From: Corallococcus sp. AS-1-6
GTDB lineage: Bacteria; Myxococcota; Myxococcia; Myxococcales; Myxococcaceae
Length of the DNA stretch: 64,000 bases
Assembly (NCBI RefSeq): GCF_020037015.1
Contig: NZ_JAIQDE010000033.1
Location: forward strand, 1-64,000
Direction: 5' to 3'
The notes under the pieces are model-generated. The model ran no database searches, was not told the origin of the DNA, and saw only the letters and a list, made by a program, of their open reading frames with translations. This document shows, piece by piece, positions 41,907-51,143 of this stretch (its first letter is position 1; each line of letters begins with the position of its first letter). The position numbers and the translations under genes were made by a program.

Positions 41907-44900
41907 CTACAGCGCCAGGCCGATGCGCTGGCGCAGCCGGAAGAAGTCGTCCGTCAGCAGCCACGACAGCAGGGCCTTCAGGTCCGCGCGCTCGCGCACC
42001 GCCTGGAGGATGGCGTCGGTGCTGCCCTCCTGGCGGTTGGCCACGATGTTCGGATCCTCGCGCAGCACCATGGTGAGGCCCACGGACGGGTCGCCGCAGA
42101 CGAGCAGGCCCGCGCGGTCCGCGGAGAAGCCGAGCGCGTCCACCACCGTCGCGACGTCGATCTTCGACTGCTCGGACAGCGTCTGCGAGGGGCCCTCCGA
42201 GGCCTTCATCGCCTTGCGGCTGAAGGCCTTCTTGAGCTGCTTCGACATCTCGTCGTTGCGCCGGCCCAGGCCGTTGAACTGCGGCACGTGGACGCGGATG
42301 GCGTTGCCGAACAGGTCCACCGTCTCGCCCTGGGACAGCTTGGAGAGGACGGCCGTCTTGTTGAGCAGGCCCAGCACCGCCTTGCCAATGAGGAACTTCT
42401 GCTCGCGGGCGTTGAAGCGGCGCACGACGTCCTGGCCCACGCACAGGGACAGGGGCTCCGTCGTCTCCGGCTGCAACATGCCGCGCCGGGCGAGGTAGAC
42501 CTCGAAGTCCTCCACGCCGAACGTCTGCGCCACCGCGCGCACGGCCTTGAACACGGCCGAGTCCGGCTTGAGCTTGTCCTGCTTCGGGTTGACGCCGAGC
42601 ATCTCGAACTGCGGCGGGTACACCTTGCCCAGGTGCTCACCCATGGCGCGCAACAGCTCCGTCAGCGGACCGCGCGCGGCCGGGTGCATGAGGACGGTGT
42701 CCACGTCCGTGGCGGGCAGCGCCTCGCGCGGCTCCTGCGGCTGCCGGGCGCGGGCCTCCGAGTAGAAGGCCTGCTCCACCTCGTTGGTGGCGCGCATGAA
42801 GGTCAGCACCGCGGCGACGGCGAACGCCTTGTCCTGCTGCTTCTGCGCGTCCCACAGCTTGAACAGCGCATGCAGGCTGCCCACGCTGGACGGGTCCTGG
42901 CGCAGGATCTGCCGGTGCTCCTCGATGGCGAGCGGGTAGCTGGCCATGTCGCGGCCATACAGCTCCGCCAGCGCGGCGCGGGCCTGGAGGTTCTGCGGGT
43001 CCTGCTCCACGAGCTGCCGGAGGATGACGGTGGCGCGAGCCGGCTCCGCCAGCGGGCCCGCGTAGAAGCTGGCCACGCGGATGCGCAGGGACACCGCGCG
43101 CTTGACGTCCGTGGACGCGGTGGCGGCGGCCTGGGCCTCCAGCATCTGCGCCAGCTCCGGCAGGTTGCGCTGGCGCTCGTAGAGGGCCACCAGCCGGTCC
43201 ACCAGCGCGGGCTCGCCCGGCGTCAGCTCCAGCGCCTTCTTGTAGAGCGCCGTGGCCGAGGCGACGTCGCCCAGGCCCTCTTCGTGGATGCGCGCCAGCT
43301 CCACGGTGAAGCGCGCGCGGGCGTCGTTGGGCAGGTCCTGGTCCAGCAGCCGCCGCAGGCAGTCCACCGCGCCGCCGAAGTTGCGGCCCTGCGCGTACAC
43401 CGTGGCCAGCCGCTCCAGCGCCTCCGGGTGGCGGGGCAGGGTGGCCAGCGCCGTCTGGAGGTGCGCCGCCGCGCGGCCCGGGTCGTTGAGGTGCTGCTGG
43501 TAGAGCGCGCCCAGCGTCAGGTGGTGCTGCGCGAGCACGCGGGGATCGCCGCCCTGCTGCACGCGCTGGCCGAGCATCTGCGCGGCCTCCGCGTACTGCT
43601 GCGCCTCCAGGAGGAGCAGGCCGCGGGTCTCCAGCGCGTCGGGGAAGCCGGGCCGGGCCGCCAGGGCCTTCTCCAGCACCGCGAGCGCGCGGGCGCGGTC
43701 ACCCAGCGCCACGTTGTGCAGGCGGGCCGCGGTGACGTACGCGGCCGCGGCGGCCTCCGCGTCGCGCTGCGCGAGCCGGGCCTCCGCGCGCCGCTCGTGC
43801 AGGGCCGCGAGGTCCGAGGAACCGCCGCGCTGCGCGAGCAGCTCCTCCAGGCCGGTGGCCGCGCCCGGGTGCAGCGGGTCGCGCTCCAGCGCCAGGCGGT
43901 AGAGGGCCGCGGCGCCGTCGGGGTCGTTGAGCTTCTGGGCCGCGAGCTTCGCGGCGGCGACGAAGCCCTCGATGGCGCTCTTGGTGTCGCGGCTCGCGCG
44001 GGCCTCGGTCTCCATCATGGCGCGCGCGGTGGCGAAGTCGCCCCGGCGCAGGGCCACGCGGCGGGCGCCCTGGAGCGCGGGGAGGCACTGCGCCTGGAGC
44101 TCCAGCGCCTGCCGGTACAGCGCGGCGGCCTGCTCCTGGTCGGGGTTCTTCTCGGCCAGCTCGGCGGCGCGCAGCAGCAGCTCCAGCGCCTCCGTGGCGT
44201 CGGTGGTGACGGCCAGCCGCATGCCGTACATGCGCGACAGGGCGGCGGTGTCACCGCTCTGGCGCAGCACGCGCTCCAGGCCGAAGGCGAGGCGCGCGTC
44301 GGAGGGGTCCGCGTCGAAGGCGCGCTGGTAGACCTCCAGGGTGCGCTCGGAGGGCGGGCCCTTCTCCTGATCCGCGGCGGCCAGGATGCGCAGGGCGCTG
44401 GACAGGCGCGGGTCGGTGACGCGCTCGGCGATGCGGGCGCGCAGCTCCGCGCGGCGGAGGCGGTCCGACACGCGGATGCGCTCCAGCAGCATGAGGGCGG
44501 TGAGGTTGCCGGGCTCCAGGCCCAGCACGGACTCGCAGCACTGCGCGGCGCGGGACGGCTCCTGGAAGCGGTCCAGGTACAGCCGCGCGAGCTTCAGGTA
44601 CGCGGTCACCTTGGCCGCGGGCGTCTGGCCCACCTGCGTCTCGCGGTCGAGGATGGACACCAGCTCCTTCACGTTGTCCTGCGCGACGTACAGGCGCTCC
44701 AGCGCGCGCAGCGTGGCGGCGTGGCCCGGCGTGAGGCGCAGCACCTCCTGGTAGCCGTCGATGGCCAGCTCCGGGCGGCCCAACTGGTCCTCCCAGATGG
44801 CGGCGGCCTGGTACATCGCGTTGGCGCGCTCCAGCGGATCCGTGCGGTTGGCGGCGTCCGCGCGAAGCACCTCCACCAGGCTCTCCCACGCACCGTGGGC

Positions 44901-46976
44901 CCGGTGGATGCGGGCCAGAGCGCGCAGCGCCGGGAAGTAGCTGGGCGCCAGCATCAGCGCCTCCTGGTACGACGCGAGCGCCTCGTTCTCCTGCTTGAGG
45001 CGGTGCTCGTACAGCTCGCCGATCTTGTAGATGAGCGCGGCGGCCGCGTCGGTGGACGGAGAGATCTCCGACTCCGCGCGGTACATGTCGATGAGCTTCT
45101 CCCACCGCCCGTCCTGCGCGTACAGCCGGCCCAGGGCCTTGAGCGCGGGCAAGTACGAGGGCGACAGCGCGAGCACGCGCTCATACGCGGTGATGGCGCC
45201 CACGCGGTCCTTCAGGTTCTCGTCGAGGATCTCCGCGTTGCGGTGGAGCAGTGACAGGACCTGCTTGGTGTCACCGGCGAACGACGCCTCCAGGTCGTTG
45301 GTCTCCAGCAGCTCGCGGAAGCGCCCGGCGCGCTCGTAGAGGCGGGCCAGGTTGCGCAGCGTGGGCAGGTGATCCGACGCCAGGTCGAGGATGCGCTTCA
45401 TGCACTCGATGGCGTGGTCCAGGTCCCCGAGGCGGTCCTCGTAGATGACCGCCATCTTGTTGAGCGTGGTGATGACCTGATCGCGGTCGGACGTCTGGAG
45501 CAGGTCCTGCTCGAACATCTGGACCAGCTCGGCGAAGCGGCCCTGGCGCTCGTAGAGGCGGGTGAGGGCCTTCTGCGCGGGGAGGTAACCCGGCTGGAGC
45601 TGGAGGCACGCGTTGTAGCGAGCAATGGCGTCCTCCTGGCGGCCCAGGCGCTCTTCCAGGATCTCGGCCGCCTTGTACATGCGAGCGGCCTTGCCCTTGG
45701 CGTCCTCGGCGGCGGTGACCTCCGCGTCGAAGACGGCGACGAGCCCTTCCCAGTTCTGCATCCGGTACGACAGCTTGCCCAGGCCCGCGAGCGCGGCGGC
45801 GTGGCTGGGGATGCGGGAGAGGATGGCCTGATAGCGGGCGGCGGCCTCCTGGTCGCGCTTGAGGTCGTCCTCGTAAAGTGCGGCGAGGCGCAGGTTGATG
45901 GCGACGAGCTCGCTCTCGTCGTTGATGGAGCCCACCCACGCGAGCAGCACGTCGGCCAGCTCCTCGAAGCGGCCCTGGGTCTCATAGATGCCGGCGAGCG
46001 CGCTGAGCACGAGCGGCTCATGAGGGCTCACGCGGCGGGCGGCGAGCAGCGCGGACAGCGCGTCGTCCTTGCGGCCCAGGCGGTCATGGACCTTGGCGAT
46101 GTGGAGGTAGGCGGGAGCGCCCTGGGAGCCCTGGCCCTCGGCCTCGGAGAGGAGGGCGGAGAGGAGCTCGTCGGTGCGGCCCTCGCGCTCGGCGACGCGC
46201 TTGACGGCGGCCTGGAGCAGCGGGTCGGAGCGGTCGAGCGCGAACGCCTCACGGAACGCCGCGGCGGCGGCGTCCTTCTGCTTGAGGCGCTCCTCCAGGA
46301 GCATGCCCGCGGAGGTGAGGTAGTGGGCGCGAAGGGACGGCGGCACGACGGCGGTGGCGAGCAGCCGGTAGATCTCCACCAGCGCGCCCGCGTCGTTGCG
46401 CGCGGCGTAGACGGACTCGAGCTGGGTGAGGAGGGTGACGTCGGTGGGCTTGCGGTCCAGGGCCTGGCGAAGGGCATCCGCGGCGTCGTTGTCGCGGGAC
46501 AGGCGCTCCTCGAGGATCTGCCCCTTCTCGAAGAGGAGGGACGCCTGCTGGCGAGGATCCTCGGAGGCGGCGAGCTCCGCGTCGATGAGCTGCACGACCA
46601 TCTGCCAGTTGCCGACGTCCGCGAAGAGGCGGCGGGCGGCTCGGATGTTGGCGAGGAAGCGCGGAGCCAGCTTGTACGCGTTCTGGAACGCGACCGCGGC
46701 GTTGCGAGGGTTCTTGAGCGGCTCTTCCCAAAGCAGGCCGACCTCATGGAACAGGAGGGCGGCGGTCTGCGGCTCGGTGGTGGCGAGCGCCTTGGCCTCG
46801 CGCTCCATGGAAGCGATGCGCTCGCGGGCATCGTCCTCGGCGCTGGCCTGGGGGGTGGGGGAGGGGAGGGTGCTCACGTTCTGGGCGAGTGTCTGGGCCG
46901 CGCCCACCTCGGGGGCCCCGGGGGGAGGCACCGATGCGGAGGACGAAGGCCGCGTGACGTCATTGCTCTCGCTCAT
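41907..46976 (-). CDS. Very long tetratricopeptide-repeat protein (1689 aa)
   Basis: A Ser/Pro-rich N-terminus (about residues 1-45) precedes many TPR-like helical pairs, for example AVAFQNAYKLAPRFLANIRA, ALASYQEALMLAPSYFPAL and AITAYERVLALSPSYLPAL. About thirty repeats run to near residue 1400. A C-terminal globular part (about 1410-1689) with PQFEMLGVNPKQDKLKPDSA and LLVCGDPSVGLTMVLREDP looks like a conserved domain of its own. There is no signal peptide or membrane segment, so it is probably a cytoplasmic scaffold. Proteins of this style are common in Myxococcota, but their functions are mostly unknown. I start it at ATG 46976 (MSESNDV); upstream codons are not repeat-like. Confidence 0.93.
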   Translation of the reverse strand: MSESNDVTRPSSSASVPPPGAPEVGAAQTLAQNVSTLPSPTPQASAEDDARERIASMEREAKALATTEPQTAALLFHEVGLLWEEPLKNPRNAAVAFQNAYKLAPRFLANIRAARRLFADVGNWQMVVQLIDAELAASEDPRQQASLLFEKGQILEERLSRDNDAADALRQALDRKPTDVTLLTQLESVYAARNDAGALVEIYRLLATAVVPPSLRAHYLTSAGMLLEERLKQKDAAAAAFREAFALDRSDPLLQAAVKRVAEREGRTDELLSALLSEAEGQGSQGAPAYLHIAKVHDRLGRKDDALSALLAARRVSPHEPLVLSALAGIYETQGRFEELADVLLAWVGSINDESELVAINLRLAALYEDDLKRDQEAAARYQAILSRIPSHAAALAGLGKLSYRMQNWEGLVAVFDAEVTAAEDAKGKAARMYKAAEILEERLGRQEDAIARYNACLQLQPGYLPAQKALTRLYERQGRFAELVQMFEQDLLQTSDRDQVITTLNKMAVIYEDRLGDLDHAIECMKRILDLASDHLPTLRNLARLYERAGRFRELLETNDLEASFAGDTKQVLSLLHRNAEILDENLKDRVGAITAYERVLALSPSYLPALKALGRLYAQDGRWEKLIDMYRAESEISPSTDAAAALIYKIGELYEHRLKQENEALASYQEALMLAPSYFPALRALARIHRAHGAWESLVEVLRADAANRTDPLERANAMYQAAAIWEDQLGRPELAIDGYQEVLRLTPGHAATLRALERLYVAQDNVKELVSILDRETQVGQTPAAKVTAYLKLARLYLDRFQEPSRAAQCCESVLGLEPGNLTALMLLERIRVSDRLRRAELRARIAERVTDPRLSSALRILAAADQEKGPPSERTLEVYQRAFDADPSDARLAFGLERVLRQSGDTAALSRMYGMRLAVTTDATEALELLLRAAELAEKNPDQEQAAALYRQALELQAQCLPALQGARRVALRRGDFATARAMMETEARASRDTKSAIEGFVAAAKLAAQKLNDPDGAAALYRLALERDPLHPGAATGLEELLAQRGGSSDLAALHERRAEARLAQRDAEAAAAAYVTAARLHNVALGDRARALAVLEKALAARPGFPDALETRGLLLLEAQQYAEAAQMLGQRVQQGGDPRVLAQHHLTLGALYQQHLNDPGRAAAHLQTALATLPRHPEALERLATVYAQGRNFGGAVDCLRRLLDQDLPNDARARFTVELARIHEEGLGDVASATALYKKALELTPGEPALVDRLVALYERQRNLPELAQMLEAQAAATASTDVKRAVSLRIRVASFYAGPLAEPARATVILRQLVEQDPQNLQARAALAELYGRDMASYPLAIEEHRQILRQDPSSVGSLHALFKLWDAQKQQDKAFAVAAVLTFMRATNEVEQAFYSEARARQPQEPREALPATDVDTVLMHPAARGPLTELLRAMGEHLGKVYPPQFEMLGVNPKQDKLKPDSAVFKAVRAVAQTFGVEDFEVYLARRGMLQPETTEPLSLCVGQDVVRRFNAREQKFLIGKAVLGLLNKTAVLSKLSQGETVDLFGNAIRVHVPQFNGLGRRNDEMSKQLKKAFSRKAMKASEGPSQTLSEQSKIDVATVVDALGFSADRAGLLVCGDPSVGLTMVLREDPNIVANRQEGSTDAILQAVRERADLKALLSWLLTDDFFRLRQRIGLAL

Positions 46977-47202
46977 GGAAGCCGGCTCCAGGCACTTTGG
47001 AAATGAGAGGGGGAGACTGAACGGGAGTTCGTACCACGCGCTCGCCCGGCCCCTCAACTTCCCGTCTTTCCTGGCGATTTGAGTGCAGGGGGGACAGGCG
47101 GACGGGCGGTGGGACGGTGCCGGGCAGGCCGCGTTGCTTCGATGCGGAGGCGCGTGTTTGGCTCTTCACTCTTAGTGATTCAGCCTCAAGATCGACCCTC
47201 GA
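46977..47202. other. Divergent gap before the AT-richer island
   Basis: These 226 bases separate the TPR gene from the island. Base composition shifts from GC-rich near 47100 to AT-richer from about 47155 onward. No hairpin, tRNA end or convincing promoter pair was found. Confidence 0.5.
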
Positions 47203-47457
47203 ATGACCATTACCGCCAAGGACCAAACGGCCCTGGAGAAGTATGTCGGACACGGCGAGTCGCTATGCCTCGACCAAGTCAAATCGATGCTCGTGGTGCG
47301 AGGCTGCGATGTGAACCGGCAGATGTGGATGAACTCGGGAGTCCCGCAAGGCTTGGTGGGCGCATTAGGCTCGATGCCGACGAAGCAGTTAAAAGGCCGC
47401 GGGTATGAAAGAGCGATGATGTCCTATGGGACAAACAAATCCATGATTGGATACTGA
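47203..47457 (+). CDS. Hypothetical small protein upstream of the STAND gene
   Basis: This 84-aa ORF has no domain I recognise. It begins MTITAKDQTALEKYV and has moderately G/C-biased third positions. Its TGA lies one base before the ATG of the large NTPase, suggesting coupling. No clear ribosome site precedes ATG 47203. It could be a partner or regulator of the defence gene, or not coding at all. Confidence 0.35.
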   Translation: MTITAKDQTALEKYVGHGESLCLDQVKSMLVVRGCDVNRQMWMNSGVPQGLVGALGSMPTKQLKGRGYERAMMSYGTNKSMIGY

Positions 47458-47458
47458 G

Positions 47459-50353
47459 ATGCACTCCTGGTCTATTCGGACAGCAAGTCTCACTGGTTCG
47501 CGCACCCGCGGAGGGGCAGCGCTTGTTAATGGGACAAAATACCAAGAAGACTATGCTGTCTTGCAGCTCGCAAATTTACTGGTGGGTCGGAATGGTCTTA
47601 AGAAAGTCCGCTATGAAGGGGTTGAGGATGTTGATCTGCTCTATGAGGGCGGACTTGAGCAGTATATTCAGCTGAAAAACGAACCTCGGACACGGTATAC
47701 GATTGCTGCTTTGCGGCCTGTACTCCAGGCGTTTGCAGTTGATCTGCTTGAGGCAGGAGAGAAATCGAATGTTCAGGTTGTGCTGGTGGCTCGAAGTCAC
47801 GATCGCAATGAAGCAGTAGATCGTTTGATAGCGAGAGCGGGGACAAACAGCGATCGTGAGGAAATTGCACGCCATCTCGTGCTCAGCACTGGCACGGTGA
47901 AGGCCCCGGACAAGCTTTTGGGGCTTAAGCCGGAAAAACTTGCCGTTCTTGTTGAGCAATTGGTTTCAAAAATCGAAATGCAGTTCGGGCGTGGAGACGA
48001 GTCAGATGGAGAGACGCTGTTTGAACTTCAGGCTCGAAGTCGAATGGAGGAGCGGGGAATTTTCGATGTGAAAATTCAACGTCAAGCCGTTGCGGCGCTT
48101 CGTGGAGCATTGCAGCCTCGTGCTGAGTTTTCTGCCGAAGATGTTGAACGGCTAGTCTCGCGCTTTGTTCAAACGACAGCTCTAGAGCGGTTCGCTGGAA
48201 CTGTTGAGCTTCTGACGGACGAGCAAGGTAATTCGCCTGTCAACGCTCATCGAGTGCAGCAGTACTATGAAGGGCATCCGGCGTCTTGGGAAATTGTGGC
48301 TGCGTCTGCGGACGTTGAACGGACTCAACTTGCATCGATTCTTGAACGCATCCTTGAGCCGTGTGATTCCGCACGGATAGTTTGCTTGGTGGGTGATCCT
48401 GGATCAGGAAAATCCACGATGCTGCTGCGAAGTGCGTGGGAGGCGCATCGCCGCATGCAGGTGCCTGTTCTGCGTGCGCGAATAAGCGGAAGTGAACTGA
48501 TTTGGACGCAACTTCGTGCCTTCTACAAAGAAGTGCGTCGTTCGTTTGTCTTGGTGGTTGATGATGCGTTTCGAGATGCGCGAGTGTTTGATGGGTTGGA
48601 TAGCGTTGGGCTAGATGTGCCTGTGACGATAGTCACTGCTGCGTGGCCTGGAGAGCTTCGTCGTGCTCAGATTCGTCAGCCAATAGATGAGATTAGGCTG
48701 AAGGGGGTCGATGTAGACGAGCGGGTGCGCGCTTTGCGGCTGTTTAATAAGCAGATGTCTGATCTAACGGACGAGCAGCGGAGGCACTTCGAGGCTTCGA
48801 GTTCTTTTCTGGTGTTGATGACTGTCTTGTCAACCGGGAAAGGGCTCCGCGAGCATTATGATGGCATCTTGAGGTGGCTGCGCGAAAAAGACTCGGCTGT
48901 CTATGCTGTGTATGAATATGTTTGTTTTGTTTTTCAATTTGGCGTCTCGTGTCCGGCGATTGTCTTGGAGCGGCTTGACAAGGCGGGTAGATTTTATCGC
49001 ATCGTAAACAGGGAGGCGGCGTCTTCGGTTCTCTTTGAGGAGGATGGGTCGAATCAGATACGTGCGGCGCATATTCTTGTTGCGCGCGAAGTAAGTGCCA
49101 TTTATGGCCGTTCACCACTGAACTTGCTGGATGAGATAGCTTCCACTATAGATCCTCAGGATGAGCGGCATCGGCGGTTCTGGGCGCATTTAATGCGTGC
49201 GTTTGCTCAGCAGTCGCAGGAAGTAGTGACGTTTTCTGTGGCCACCGTATCAAAGGTTTCGGCAAGCATCTGTGCTGCTCCTATTCCTGAGTTGCCAATT
49301 TGGCATGCATTCTATCGGGCGCAGGGATTGGATGACGAGGCGCAGCGTGTCGCGGAATTGGCTGTAAATCGACAGCCCAAGATCGCCAGTGAGTGGGCAA
49401 ATGTGTTGGGGATGCTGCGGGGAGATGATGTCAAGGGGAAGCTCCTTCCTGTGATGCGTCAGTGGGTCGAAGATCATCCAGAGGAGCGCGCGACGTTTCG
49501 TCTTTATCTTCGACTTGTTGCTGAGCACTCTGTTGGTGTGTTGCTTGAGCCGCTTGAGACTTTTGTGCGCACTCTGACGCTCGATGCAGAGGGGGACCTG
49601 GTTTTGGTGTTGCGTCTGTTGAATCGCTATTTGTCTTGGGGGCGCAAGAAACGGCGATTTTTAGATGCTGGCGGTGAGCGGTTGATGGCCGTTGAAAAAA
49701 TCATGGTTGCCATGTTGGGTCGAATGGATGGGAGTCTTGTGTCCAGCGATGTCGCGCGCTCTCTTTTGGGTGTTGTCCCGATGCTGACGAGCTTGGATTT
49801 GCGGCAGCGGGCGCTCGTATTAATTCTGGGATGCCGGTCTTGTGGTGAGTCTGTGGTTCATCAGGCTGTGCGGACATTGACCGTGTTTCTTGGGGTTGAT
49901 GTGTTGCGTCGGATTTATGTTGAGCGTTTTGAGGGGGCGGAGCTTGAATTTAAGGTTTCGTTTGCGAGGGCACTTCGGGCAACGAGGCATCTTGGTTTGG
50001 CTGTTGAGATTTATGAGGCTCTTCTGGAGGAGAATCCAAATTCAGTCCTGGTGTTCTTTTGTTATGGTGAGTTGTTGATCAAGTTGCGAAACTATGGGCG
50101 GGCCTTGGAGTTGCTTGGTGTTGTGTTTGAGGGGCAGCCAGATAGGAGGAATCTTCGCCTTCGTCTTGCGCAGGCCAATGAGGGGTTGGGGTTGTTGGCG
50201 CGCCGAGCGAAGAAGGAAGCGGAAGCGAAAGTCTACTATGCCAGGGCGAGGGCGTATCTGGACGCGGCGTACTCACGCGCTCAACAAGGCTCAAGGCATC
50301 AGATGCGTGCTCAAGATCGTATGAAGTCGATGCGACGAAAGAGTTCCTTGTAA
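47459..50353 (+). CDS. Cap4-like nuclease / STAND-type NTPase, putative Avs antiphage protein
   Basis: This 964-aa protein has three parts. Residues 20-110 resemble the Cap4/DUF4297 dsDNA-endonuclease domain: NGTKYQEDYAVLQLANLL, then EDVD (Asp57/59) and QYIQLKN (Gln71, Lys73), the D...QxK form of the PD-(D/E)xK core. Residues 300-560 form a P-loop NTPase with GDPGSGKST (Lys318) and SFVLVVDDAFRD as Walker B. The rest is helical with TPR-like repeats near the end (LAVEIYEALLEENPNSVLVF). This nuclease-NTPase-repeat order is that of Avs antiviral STAND proteins, where the C-terminus senses phage proteins and the nuclease is unleashed. The gene is clearly AT-richer than its surroundings and next to IS debris, so it is probably acquired. 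The target is unknown. Confidence 0.75.
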   Translation: MHSWSIRTASLTGSRTRGGAALVNGTKYQEDYAVLQLANLLVGRNGLKKVRYEGVEDVDLLYEGGLEQYIQLKNEPRTRYTIAALRPVLQAFAVDLLEAGEKSNVQVVLVARSHDRNEAVDRLIARAGTNSDREEIARHLVLSTGTVKAPDKLLGLKPEKLAVLVEQLVSKIEMQFGRGDESDGETLFELQARSRMEERGIFDVKIQRQAVAALRGALQPRAEFSAEDVERLVSRFVQTTALERFAGTVELLTDEQGNSPVNAHRVQQYYEGHPASWEIVAASADVERTQLASILERILEPCDSARIVCLVGDPGSGKSTMLLRSAWEAHRRMQVPVLRARISGSELIWTQLRAFYKEVRRSFVLVVDDAFRDARVFDGLDSVGLDVPVTIVTAAWPGELRRAQIRQPIDEIRLKGVDVDERVRALRLFNKQMSDLTDEQRRHFEASSSFLVLMTVLSTGKGLREHYDGILRWLREKDSAVYAVYEYVCFVFQFGVSCPAIVLERLDKAGRFYRIVNREAASSVLFEEDGSNQIRAAHILVAREVSAIYGRSPLNLLDEIASTIDPQDERHRRFWAHLMRAFAQQSQEVVTFSVATVSKVSASICAAPIPELPIWHAFYRAQGLDDEAQRVAELAVNRQPKIASEWANVLGMLRGDDVKGKLLPVMRQWVEDHPEERATFRLYLRLVAEHSVGVLLEPLETFVRTLTLDAEGDLVLVLRLLNRYLSWGRKKRRFLDAGGERLMAVEKIMVAMLGRMDGSLVSSDVARSLLGVVPMLTSLDLRQRALVLILGCRSCGESVVHQAVRTLTVFLGVDVLRRIYVERFEGAELEFKVSFARALRATRHLGLAVEIYEALLEENPNSVLVFFCYGELLIKLRNYGRALELLGVVFEGQPDRRNLRLRLAQANEGLGLLARRAKKEAEAKVYYARARAYLDAAYSRAQQGSRHQMRAQDRMKSMRRKSSL

Positions 50354-50444
50354 GTGCTTGTGGGTTGATGGGAGTGTCTCGGATGGTGCTGACATTGTTT
50401 GTGGATTCTCAGTTACTCTTCTGAAAGTTCTAGCAGGCTGTTGA

Positions 50445-50479
50445 AGAAGCCCGGTTTGAAGGCATGAGACCGGGCTTCT
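50445..50479 (+). terminator. Hairpin at the IS5-type end, downstream of the STAND gene
   Basis: AGAAGCCCGGT and ACCGGGCTTCT form a perfect 11-bp stem with a 13-base loop. It lies about 90 bases after the STAND stop and could terminate it, but it is part of the insertion-sequence end. Confidence 0.45.
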
Positions 50480-50533
50480 CGTGCCCTCCGTTCTCAACCT
50501 TGTCATCCGGTGGAGGCAGAGGGCGAAGGGCGC

Positions 50534-50805
50534 CTATGCGGCAGTCAGCCGCGCCATCCGCACCAGGTTGTACGCGGCGCCCACCAGGTAGGCCGACAGC
50601 TCCGTCCGCTCCCTTCCCTTGAAGCGCGTCTTGCGGAAGCCGCCCACCGTCTTCATCCAGCCCCAGACTTCTTCGATTCGCTTCCGTATCCGCTGGCTGA
50701 GGGCGTATCCGGCGGGCCTCGTCGTTCGCCTGTCGATGGCCGAGCGGCGTCGAGTGTCCGTCGTCTGGGCAATGTGAGGCGTCACTCCCATGCGCCTGCA
50801 GTCAG
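50534..50805 (-). pseudogene. 3' fragment of an IS5-family transposase
   Basis: The last ~90 residues of a DDE transposase remain: CRRMGVTPHIAQ, RRSAIDRRTTRPAGYALSQR, IRKRIEEVWGWMKTVGGFRK and LVGAAYNLVRMARL, the usual C-terminal helix. The catalytic N-terminal two thirds are absent, cut at the IS66-type end sequence. It is inactive. Confidence 0.8.
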
Positions 50806-50810
50806 TAGCC

Positions 50811-50835
50811 GTCCGGCCAATGACGTGCCGGGAGG
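50811..50835 (+). repeat. IS66-type end sequence, copy 1
   Basis: This 25-base sequence (GTCCGGCCAATGACGTGCCG then GGAGG) is nearly identical to copy 2 at 51080-51104, with two mismatches. It abuts the IS5 remnant on the left and leads into a minus-strand IS66 tnpC tail on the right, as expected for the right inverted repeat of a reversed IS66-type element. Confidence 0.65.
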
Positions 50836-50887
50836 CTTGATGACAGACGCGGACCGTGCTCGGCGAGCGCCGCGAGGAGTCAGTTGT

Positions 50888-51079
50888 TCAGGGACTGGGC
50901 TGGAGGGGTGACTCGGGCGGGTCGGCGGCATGTCGCCGCTTCCACTCGTGGGGTAGCAGCTCACCGATGCGCGAGTGAGGGTGCGTCTGGACGCGCAGCA
51001 GGACATCCGCGAGGTAGTCCTCGGGATTGACCTGGTTGGCCTCACAAGTGGCGACGAGGGCGTAGAGGCCGGCGTATCC
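50888..51079 (-). pseudogene. C-terminal tail of IS66-family TnpC transposase
   Basis: On the minus strand the frame reads AGLYALVATCEANQVNPEDY and LADVLLRVQTHPHSRIGELL before the stop, matching the conserved C-terminal tail of IS66 TnpC. Everything upstream is missing because copy 2 of the end sequence starts at 51080. The longer open frame beyond is antisense to tnpA. Confidence 0.75.
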
Positions 51080-51104
51080 GTCCGGCCAACGACGTGCCGT
51101 GAGG
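51080..51104 (+). repeat. IS66-type end sequence, copy 2
   Basis: GTCCGGCCAACGACGTGCCG followed by TGAGG lies 64 bases upstream of the tnpA start, where a left inverted repeat should be. Its match to copy 1 links the two fragments to the same IS66 group. Confidence 0.65.
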
Positions 51105-51143
51105 GATTGCCGACGTAGCGGCGTGCGACGGACGCTGGCGCGC

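Larger units (their letters stand above)
50434..50808 (-). mobile_element. IS5-type insertion sequence remnant
   Basis: The left boundary carries GGCTGTTGAAGAAGCC, typical of the terminal repeats of many IS5-group elements. The rest is the 3' end of a transposase gene on the minus strand. The 5' part is missing and the remnant ends where an IS66-type end sequence begins at 50811. Confidence 0.7.

Noticed and set aside
42288-45254. 988-aa plus-strand open frame
   Set aside because: Antisense to the TPR gene, with low-complexity composition and no recognisable domains.
47079-47408. 109-aa open frame upstream of the STAND gene
   Set aside because: It overlaps the more coherent 84-aa frame, is Arg-rich and crosses the composition boundary; nothing supports it.
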